A stretch of DNA of 15,834 bases, taken from Lachnospiraceae bacterium. GTDB taxonomy: Bacteria > Bacillota > Clostridia > Lachnospirales > Lachnospiraceae. Positions 1 to 4,857 of the stretch are shown piece after piece; position 1 is the stretch's first letter; every line of letters begins with the position of its first letter. The DNA lies in assembly GCA_900769175.1 (NCBI GenBank), contig CAAGFP010000083.1, positions 1-15,834 of the forward strand. The letters are read 5' to 3'. A program made the translations under genes and the position numbers. The notes under the pieces are model-generated. The model saw only the letters and a list, made by a program, of their open reading frames with translations, was not told the origin of the DNA and did no database searches.

Positions 1-1074
1 CCAACAAAAGAACAAGAAGATATGTTTGCTAAAACATTTGGTTGCTGTCGTAAGATTTGGAATTTAATGCTTAATGATAAGATTGAGCATTACAGAGCAA
101 CAAAAGAAATGTTACAAACTACACCTGCAAAGTATAAAAAACAGGAAGAATATAAATATCTCAAAGAAGTAGATAGTCTTGCACTTGCTAATGTTCAGTT
201 GCATTTACAGACTGCTTATAAAAACTTCTTTCGTGATAAAAAGATAGGTTTCCCAAAATTCAAATCTGCAAAACATAGTAGAAAGACTTATACTACCAAT
301 AATCAAAATGGTACAGTTTCTATTATTGGTAATGGTGTTAAACTACCTAAAATCGGTATTGTGAAAGCGAAAATACATAGACAGCCTGATGCAGACTGGA
401 AAATTAAATCTGCAACCGTTTCGCAGGATAAAGATGGTAAAATTTATGTATCTATTTTATATGAATTTGAAAAAACGATTAACCAAGTGCCTATATCAGA
501 TAAGATTATAGGACTAGACTATAAATCAGATGGACTATATGCAGACAGTAATGGTAATGTTTGTGGCAGTCCAAAGTATTATCGCAAATCACAAAAGAAA
601 CTTGCTCGATTACAAAGACAGTTATCTCGAAAAGAGAAAGGTTCTAATAATCGTAATAAAGCAATACTTAAAGTAGCAAGATTACAAAAACATACAGCAA
701 ACCAAAGACTAGATTTTTTACATAAAAAATCAACTGAGATAGCCAATCAGTATGATGTAGTATGTGTAGAAACATTAGATATGAAGAATATGTCTAATAA
801 AGGCTTTGGCAATGGAAAAGCAACGCTCGATAATGGATATGGTTTATTCCTTACAATGTTAGAATATAAACTTTTAGAAAGAGGTAAATACTTTGTGAAA
901 GTAGATAAATGGTATCCAAGTAGTCAGTTGTGCTATTCCTGTGGTAAACAACACAAAGAAATGAAAAACCTACTGGCTAGACAGTTTGTATGTGATTGTG
1001 GATATAAAAACGATAGAGATACAAACGCAGCTCAAAACATAAAAAAAGAAGGATATAGATTACTTACTGTATAA
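1..1074 (+). CDS. tnpB: IS200/IS605-family RNA-guided nuclease TnpB (5' end off window)
   Basis: The reading frame is open from base 1 (P-T-K-E-Q-E-D, then Met at 22). It matches the usual TnpB start region a few residues in, so about 10-15 residues are probably missing. TnpB is the transposon-encoded RNA-guided DNA endonuclease ancestral to Cas12. Counting from base 1, the RuvC-like active-site residues are visible: Asp173 in the G-L-D-Y block, Glu257 in V-C-V-E-T-L-D, and the final D-R-D-x-N-A-A-Q-N at 338-345. A zinc ribbon is formed by Cys311/Cys314 and Cys331/Cys333; the C-x-C second knuckle is a common variant. An Arg/Lys-rich helical segment (about 185-230) fits nucleic-acid binding. 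There is no frameshift, so the protein should be active. The AT-rich composition differs from the chromosomal genes and suggests transfer. Confidence 0.93.
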   Translation, partial: PTKEQEDMFAKTFGCCRKIWNLMLNDKIEHYRATKEMLQTTPAKYKKQEEYKYLKEVDSLALANVQLHLQTAYKNFFRDKKIGFPKFKSAKHSRKTYTTNNQNGTVSIIGNGVKLPKIGIVKAKIHRQPDADWKIKSATVSQDKDGKIYVSILYEFEKTINQVPISDKIIGLDYKSDGLYADSNGNVCGSPKYYRKSQKKLARLQRQLSRKEKGSNNRNKAILKVARLQKHTANQRLDFLHKKSTEIANQYDVVCVETLDMKNMSNKGFGNGKATLDNGYGLFLTMLEYKLLERGKYFVKVDKWYPSSQLCYSCGKQHKEMKNLLARQFVCDCGYKNDRDTNAAQNIKKEGYRLLTV

Positions 1075-1234
1075 TCTATATCCTTATAGTAGGCTAGGAA
1101 CTAGCCGAACTCATACACTTGTGGACTCTGTGTAAGACACTAAATAACCTTTCGGTTAGGCAGTGCAGTAGAGGTTGAAGCAAGAAGCACCGAAGCTTTA
1201 GCTTCGTGTGTAGTTCACTAGGAATTGAGTAATA
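1075..1234 (+). ncRNA. Predicted omega (re)RNA of TnpB with 3' guide
   Basis: In this family the guide RNA is made from the 3' end of tnpB through the element's right end into flanking DNA. The segment shows several stems: GGCTAG/CTAGCC at 1092-1106 (3-base loop), TAACC/GGTTA at 1145-1158, and the terminal stem CGAAGC-TTTA-GCTTCG at 1191-1206, extendable by three pairs around a bulged T. The scaffold should end near TTCAC (1214-1218). The following roughly 16 bases, starting TAGGAATTGAG, would be the guide. The 5' limit is unknown and may lie inside tnpB. The structure was read by eye, not folded by program. Confidence 0.6.
1191..1206 (+). repeat. Right-end hairpin of the IS element
   Basis: A perfect 6-bp stem (CGAAGC/GCTTCG) with loop TTTA lies 12 bases before the inferred element end. 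Sub-terminal imperfect hairpins like this are what TnpA recognises as single-stranded DNA in IS200/IS605 elements. The same hairpin would be the last stem of the omega RNA before the guide. Confidence 0.65.
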
Positions 1235-1250
1235 TTTTGCAACAGATACC

Positions 1251-1256
1251 TATAAT
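1251..1256 (+). promoter_or_regulatory. Candidate -10 box for the CNNM-family gene, inside a 14-bp palindrome
   Basis: A perfect TATAAT sits 46 bases before the TTG start at 1302 and forms the left part of the palindrome TATAATTAATTATA (1251-1264). The best -35 candidate is TTGAGT at 1225-1230. Its 20-base spacing is too long, so a standard sigma-A promoter is not well supported. The palindrome is compatible with either -10 use or a repressor site. Confidence 0.35.
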
Positions 1257-1301
1257 TAATTATAAACAGAAAGGATAGGGGAATTCCCCAAGGAGAAAGA
1301 T

Positions 1302-2633
1302 TTGGACCCTGACAGTACGAATTTTATTGACACATCTTTTATTATTTTATCCATTATTTTACTTATTCTGATGTTTTTATCAGCATTCTTTTCATCTGCA
1401 GAAACTGCATTTTCTAGTACGAATAAAATCAGAATACGTTCACTTTCCGAAGAAGGGAATAAGCGTGCGGATATTGTTTTAAAGATTCTGGACAGTTACA
1501 GCAAGCTTATCAGTACGATATTAATCGGAAACAATGTTGTAAATATTACTGCATCCGCGATAGCAACCACTCTTGCAGCAAAGACCGGATTGAGCTTTGC
1601 AGTAAGTTTTTCTACCGGGCTGCTTACGGTTCTGGTATTGATATTTGGAGAGATCGTACCCAAAACATGGGCGAATTTATATGCAGATTCGATTGCGATG
1701 ACCTATGCTCCGATTATCCGGTTTTTAATGATTGTTTTAACACCGGTGATATTTGTAGTTGATCATCTTTCACACGCAATTTTGAAGTTGTTTAGGATTG
1801 ACCCGAATAAAAAGAATAACTCGATGACGGAAAGTGAACTCCGTACCATAGTGGAAGCAAGCCATGAAGAGGGCGTCATTGAGGAAAAAGAACGTGAAAT
1901 GATATACAATGTGTTTGATTTCGGTGATGCACTTGCAAGAGATATTATGATTCCGAGAATCGATATGGTAACCGTCGAAGATACTGCAACCTATGACGAA
2001 GTGATGGAAGTTTTCCGGGAGAATATGTACACCCGAATTCCGATCTATCATGAAAATTCCGATAACATCATCGGTGTTATTAATGTAAAGGACTTTCTTT
2101 TTGTAAAACCGGAAGAATTCAGTATTCCGAATATTCTGCGTGATATTTATTACACCTATGAATATAAGAAAACATCGGACCTTTTGATGGAACTGCGTAA
2201 AAATTCTTATACCATTGCCATGGTATTGAATGAATACGGCTCCTGTGAAGGTATGATTACCATGGAAGATTTGCTTGAAGAAATCGTCGGTGAGATACGT
2301 GATGAATATGATGAGGATGAAGAAACGCTGATTCAGCAGGTAGAAGATAATATTTATCTGGTTCCGGGCGGTATGAAGCTAGATGATATCAATGATGCAA
2401 TTTCAACGGATTTCGACAGTGAAGATTATGATTCCATCGGAGGCCTTGTGATTGAGAAATTAGACCGGCTTCCGGAAGAAGGAGAATCGGTTGAACTTGA
2501 AGACGGAAGTATTATTCAGGTTCAGACCATCAATCAGAATCGTATCGAGCAGGTTAAATTAATACTAAAAAAGAGCTCTGCTGAATCGGACGGACAGGAA
2601 AATACGGAAGAAATATTGCCTGATAACGGATAA
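1302..2633 (+). CDS. CNNM/CorC-family membrane protein (DUF21, paired CBS, CorC_HlyC domain)
   Basis: This 443-residue protein has the layout of the family formerly called hemolysin-like (HlyC/CorC) and now linked to Mg2+ and Co2+ efflux. An N-terminal DUF21 membrane domain has hydrophobic segments at about 10-35, 70-95, 96-118 and 131-158, with the signatures F-F-S-S-A-E-T-A, N-N-V-V-N and G-E-I-V-P-K. A CBS pair starting at M-I-P-R-I-D-M (Met216) runs to about 335 and probably binds adenine nucleotide. An acidic linker follows, then a C-terminal CorC_HlyC domain (about 345-425). The start is TTG at 1302, preceded by AAGGAGA (1290-1296) at good spacing; no ATG fits better. The length is normal for the family. 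Substrate is not shown by the sequence. It stands between the IS element and the SCIFF block with no obvious operon link. Confidence 0.9.
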   Translation: MDPDSTNFIDTSFIILSIILLILMFLSAFFSSAETAFSSTNKIRIRSLSEEGNKRADIVLKILDSYSKLISTILIGNNVVNITASAIATTLAAKTGLSFAVSFSTGLLTVLVLIFGEIVPKTWANLYADSIAMTYAPIIRFLMIVLTPVIFVVDHLSHAILKLFRIDPNKKNNSMTESELRTIVEASHEEGVIEEKEREMIYNVFDFGDALARDIMIPRIDMVTVEDTATYDEVMEVFRENMYTRIPIYHENSDNIIGVINVKDFLFVKPEEFSIPNILRDIYYTYEYKKTSDLLMELRKNSYTIAMVLNEYGSCEGMITMEDLLEEIVGEIRDEYDEDEETLIQQVEDNIYLVPGGMKLDDINDAISTDFDSEDYDSIGGLVIEKLDRLPEEGESVELEDGSIIQVQTINQNRIEQVKLILKKSSAESDGQENTEEILPDNG

Positions 2634-2686
2634 GCGGTTGAAGTTCTATTTCAATCTTTCGGGAATATAGTTTAAAAAGAGGATTT

Positions 2687-3100
2687 ATGAAGGCTTTTAC
2701 TATGAACCCGAAAGTGGAACGTATTATTCTTTTATTGATATATGAACTGGTGGCTTTTCTGATTTCGGACCTTTTACTGTGTCTGCTTGCCCTATTGCTC
2801 TATCAGGAATGGATTCCAAAGACTGTGACAGAATCGGTTATTCTTGCTGTATATGCAATATCGTCAGCATGTGCCGGCGTTCTGACCGGCAGAAAGAAAT
2901 TACCGGTTTATGCGGCATCGGTGGAGGGAGTACTCTATTTTATGATTGTTTTACTCCTTTCCGTTTTGTTTAAAGATACAACGATTACCTTTGGCGAAGG
3001 ATTCAGTTCTTTGATTCTTTGTACTGCAAGTGCAAGCCTCGGCGGAATGATTGGAGGGTGGAATTCCAAAAGAAAGTGCACTCGCGCGATAAGAAGATAG
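2687..3100 (+). CDS. TIGR04086-like small integral membrane protein
   Basis: This 137-residue protein has four hydrophobic segments (about 9-38, 44-64, 71-93 and 103-124), short basic loops such as T-G-R-K-K, and a glycine-rich last helix (S-L-G-G-M-I-G-G-W). It resembles the TIGR04086 family of uncharacterised clostridial membrane proteins, often found next to the SCIFF peptide gene, as here. No function is known, and none can be read from the sequence. The ATG at 2687 has AAGAGGA only 3 bases upstream; the in-frame ATG at 2702 (M-N-P-K-V-E-R) has AAGG 8 bases upstream and is a plausible alternative. The last residues, T-R-A-I-R-R, are encoded by a GC-rich repeat that also occurs after recJ, so the original C-terminus may have been replaced. 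Confidence 0.75.
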   Translation: MKAFTMNPKVERIILLLIYELVAFLISDLLLCLLALLLYQEWIPKTVTESVILAVYAISSACAGVLTGRKKLPVYAASVEGVLYFMIVLLLSVLFKDTTITFGEGFSSLILCTASASLGGMIGGWNSKRKCTRAIRR

Positions 3101-3131
3101 AAGCTTACGCGCCTGCGCGAGATTCTTTTTT
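3076..3131. repeat. GC-rich intergenic repeat, copy A, with terminator-like end
   Basis: GTGCACTCGCGCGATAAG (3076-3093) matches the start of a second copy at 9241 at 17 of 18 bases. GCTTACG (3103-3109) and a GCG-x-GATTC tail are also shared. CTCGCGC (3081-3087) pairs with GCGCGAG (3115-3121), followed by ATTCTTTTTT, so the copy can act as an intrinsic terminator for the upstream gene. Its first 25 bases lie inside the end of the TIGR04086-like gene. The GC-rich block is out of character with the surrounding DNA. Confidence 0.65.
3081..3131 (+). terminator. Intrinsic terminator after the TIGR04086-like gene
   Basis: The 7-bp stem CTCGCGC/GCGCGAG encloses a 27-base loop that can itself pair (TAAG 3090-3093 with CTTA 3104-3107). 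A run of six T at 3126-3131 follows. A competing stem (GCGCG-A-TAAG with CTTA-CGCGC, 3084-3112) has nine pairs and a bulged A but lacks an adjacent T-run. Termination seems likely because a good promoter follows at once. Confidence 0.55.
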
Positions 3132-3150
3132 ACATTTTACAAAAAACTCT

Positions 3151-3179
3151 TTACCATTCAAAATAAAGTGTGCTATACT
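3151..3179 (+). promoter_or_regulatory. Promoter of the SCIFF precursor gene
   Basis: TTACCA (3151-3156) matches the -35 consensus at 4 of 6 positions. A spacer of 17 bases leads to TATACT (3174-3179, 5 of 6), preceded by TG at 3171-3172 as an extended -10. A start near 3186 would give a leader of about 30 bases carrying the ribosome site at 3197-3205. This is the best-looking sigma-A promoter in the window. Confidence 0.7.
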
Positions 3180-3214
3180 AGACAAGATTAGATTAATAAG
3201 GAGGGTTTTTAAAG

Positions 3215-3358
3215 ATGAAACACGTGAAAACTTTAAATACCAGAGATTATAAGAAGAGTATGAAAAAGGGCGGATGCGGAGAATGCCAGACATCCTGCCA
3301 GTCAGCATGCAAAACCTCATGTACCGTTGGTAATCAGAGCTGTGAGCAGGCAAAATAA
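3215..3358 (+). CDS. scfA: Six-cysteine SCIFF ranthipeptide precursor
   Basis: This 47-residue peptide is the precursor of the SCIFF (six cysteines in forty-five) class of ribosomal, radical-SAM-modified peptides. The N-terminal leader M-K-H-V-K-T-L-N-T-R-D is followed by a cysteine-rich core with Cys21, 24, 28, 32, 36 and 43, ending in Gly-Asn-Gln-Ser-Cys. The spacing is that of the family almost residue for residue. In the studied clostridial homologue a thioether joins Cys32 to Thr37; both residues are present here at the same positions. The start is ATG with a very strong TAAGGAGGG (3197-3205) 9 bases upstream, and transcription is from a private promoter. The maturase gene follows after a terminator hairpin, which would keep the peptide in excess over the enzyme. 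The mature product's role is not settled; signalling has been proposed for the class. Confidence 0.96.
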   Translation: MKHVKTLNTRDYKKSMKKGGCGECQTSCQSACKTSCTVGNQSCEQAK

Positions 3359-3377
3359 GACTTTATAACGAGCTTTG

Positions 3378-3406
3378 AAAAGCAGCGTTGAAAGACGCTG
3401 CTTTTT
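3378..3406 (+). terminator. Terminator/attenuator between scfA and scfB
   Basis: AAGCAGCGT (3380-3388) pairs perfectly with ACGCTGCTT (3395-3403) around the loop TGAAAG, and flanking A/T bases extend the stem. A T-run (3402-3406) follows. It lies 20 bases after the scfA stop and about 26 bases before scfB. Partial read-through would give much more precursor than maturase transcript, the usual logic of RiPP operons. Confidence 0.85.
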
Positions 3407-3432
3407 GTCGCAAAGAAAAAGAGGGTATGAAA

Positions 3433-4857
3433 TTGATACATCAATATAGAAACAATGGTTATTGTATTGTTTTGGATGTAAATGGCGGATTCGTACATGA
3501 TGTGGATGAATTGGTATATGAAATCCTTCCTGTATTTACAAAGGAATCGATTGAACATCGTAAGGATGCCGATTTCATGTACGAGCGGATTACATCCGAA
3601 AAAGAAAACTTGGAAGAAAACAGTACGCTTATGAAAGCGCCCGAAGAGGAAATCCGGGAAGCAGTTGAAGAAGTGGTTGAATTAATCCATCAGGACATGC
3701 TCTATACAGAGGATATATATGAGCCTTATATCGACACTTTTAAAAACCGCGCTCCGGTTGTAAAGGCACTTTGTCTTCATATTGCACATGATTGTAATCT
3801 TGCCTGCAAATATTGTTTTGCAGAAGAAGGCGAATATCATGGCAGAAGAGAACTGATGAGTTTTGAGGTAGGCAAGAAGGCACTGGATTTCCTTGTAAAA
3901 GAATCCGGAACAAGAAGAAATCTGGAAGTCGATTTCTTCGGCGGCGAGCCCACCATGAACTGGGAGGTTGTGAAACAGCTTGTTGAATACGGAAGAAGTA
4001 TTGAAGAAGCGAATAATAAGAAATTCCGCTTTACACTTACCACGAATGGAATTTTACTAAATGATGAAATTCTGGAGTTTGCCAATAAAGAGATGGGAAA
4101 TCTGGTTTTAAGCATTGACGGGCGAAAGGAAGTAAATGACTTCATGCGTCCGAAACGCGGTGGACAGGGGTCCTATGATGTGATTGTTCCGAAATTCATT
4201 AAGGCAGCTGCGAGCAGAAACCAGATGAATTATTATGTAAGAGGAACCTTTACTCATTATAATCTCGATTTCAGTGAGGACGTGCTTCATCTTGCGGACC
4301 TGGGATTTGAGCAGATTTCTGTGGAACCGGTTGTGGCAAAGCCGACGGATGATTATGCAATCGTTGAAGAAGATGTTCCGGTTATTTTGGAACAATACGA
4401 CCGCCTTGCCAAAGAGATGTTAAAAAGAAGAAAAGAGGGAAGAGCATTCAATTTCTTCCATTTTATGATCGATTTATCAGGAGGACCCTGTGTTGCCAAA
4501 AGACTTTCGGGCTGCGGTTCGGGATGCGAATATCTTGCAGTAACACCCTGGGGAGATTTATATCCCTGCCATCAGTTTGTAGGAGAAGAAGAATTCCTGA
4601 TGGGAAATGTGGATGAGGGAATCGTAAGAAGCGATCTTCGCCGGATGTTCTCAGATTCCAATGTATATTCAAAGGAAAAATGCAGAAACTGTTTTGCTAA
4701 ATTTTATTGCAGTGGCGGCTGCGCAGCGAATTCCTATCATTTCCATAATACGATAAATGATGTCTATGAGATTGGCTGTCAGTTACAAAGAAAACGAATT
4801 GAATGTGCAATCATGATGAAAGTAGCACAGGAAGCAGAGGAGTCGGAAAATGAATAA
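3433..4857 (+). CDS. scfB: SCIFF peptide maturase, radical SAM/SPASM thioether synthase
   Basis: This is the radical-SAM enzyme that installs the thioether cross-link in the SCIFF peptide. The N-terminal part (about 1-90, M-I-H-Q-Y-R-N-N-G-Y) is the peptide-recognition region typical of the family. The [4Fe-4S]/SAM cysteines are Cys121, Cys125 and Cys128 (C-N-L-A-C-K-Y-C), followed by D-F-F-G-G-E-P. The C-terminal SPASM domain shows Cys353, 361, 365, 379, 417, 420, 426, 430 and 449, enough for two auxiliary clusters. I chose TTG 3433 because GAGGG (3421-3425) is 7 bases upstream and family members start M-I-H. An ATG at 3427 is in frame but lies one base from that site; a still earlier TTG (3388) falls inside the terminator stem. 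This gives 474 residues, normal for the family. It overlaps secDF by 8 bases. Confidence 0.95.
   Translation: MIHQYRNNGYCIVLDVNGGFVHDVDELVYEILPVFTKESIEHRKDADFMYERITSEKENLEENSTLMKAPEEEIREAVEEVVELIHQDMLYTEDIYEPYIDTFKNRAPVVKALCLHIAHDCNLACKYCFAEEGEYHGRRELMSFEVGKKALDFLVKESGTRRNLEVDFFGGEPTMNWEVVKQLVEYGRSIEEANNKKFRFTLTTNGILLNDEILEFANKEMGNLVLSIDGRKEVNDFMRPKRGGQGSYDVIVPKFIKAAASRNQMNYYVRGTFTHYNLDFSEDVLHLADLGFEQISVEPVVAKPTDDYAIVEEDVPVILEQYDRLAKEMLKRRKEGRAFNFFHFMIDLSGGPCVAKRLSGCGSGCEYLAVTPWGDLYPCHQFVGEEEFLMGNVDEGIVRSDLRRMFSDSNVYSKEKCRNCFAKFYCSGGCAANSYHFHNTINDVYEIGCQLQRKRIECAIMMKVAQEAEESENE

Larger units (their letters stand above)
1..1218 (+). mobile_element. Right-hand part of an IS200/IS605-family element (tnpB-bearing)
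   Basis: The segment contains tnpB followed by about 140 bases of structured non-coding DNA ending in a hairpin and the pentamer TTCAC, which resembles the right end of IS605/IS1341-type elements. The base composition is clearly more A+T-rich than the following genes. The left end, and any tnpA, lie outside the window. No tnpA-like (Y1 transposase) ORF is present here, so autonomy cannot be judged. The right boundary at about 1218 is inferred from the hairpin position and could be a few bases off. There are no inverted repeats or target duplication to measure, as expected for this family. Confidence 0.75.

Noticed and set aside
1..1301. A tnpA transposase gene
   Set aside because: No Y1-transposase ORF or HUH motif was found in the window; if present, it lies further left.
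2637..2655. TTGAA/TTCAA inverted repeat as a terminator after the CNNM-family gene
   Set aside because: Only 5-6 A/T-rich pairs with no real T-run; too weak to call.
3019..3353. Overlapping ORFs on both strands around scfA
   Set aside because: The scfA frame has a promoter, a strong ribosome site and the diagnostic six-cysteine pattern. The others run through the terminator and have no such support.
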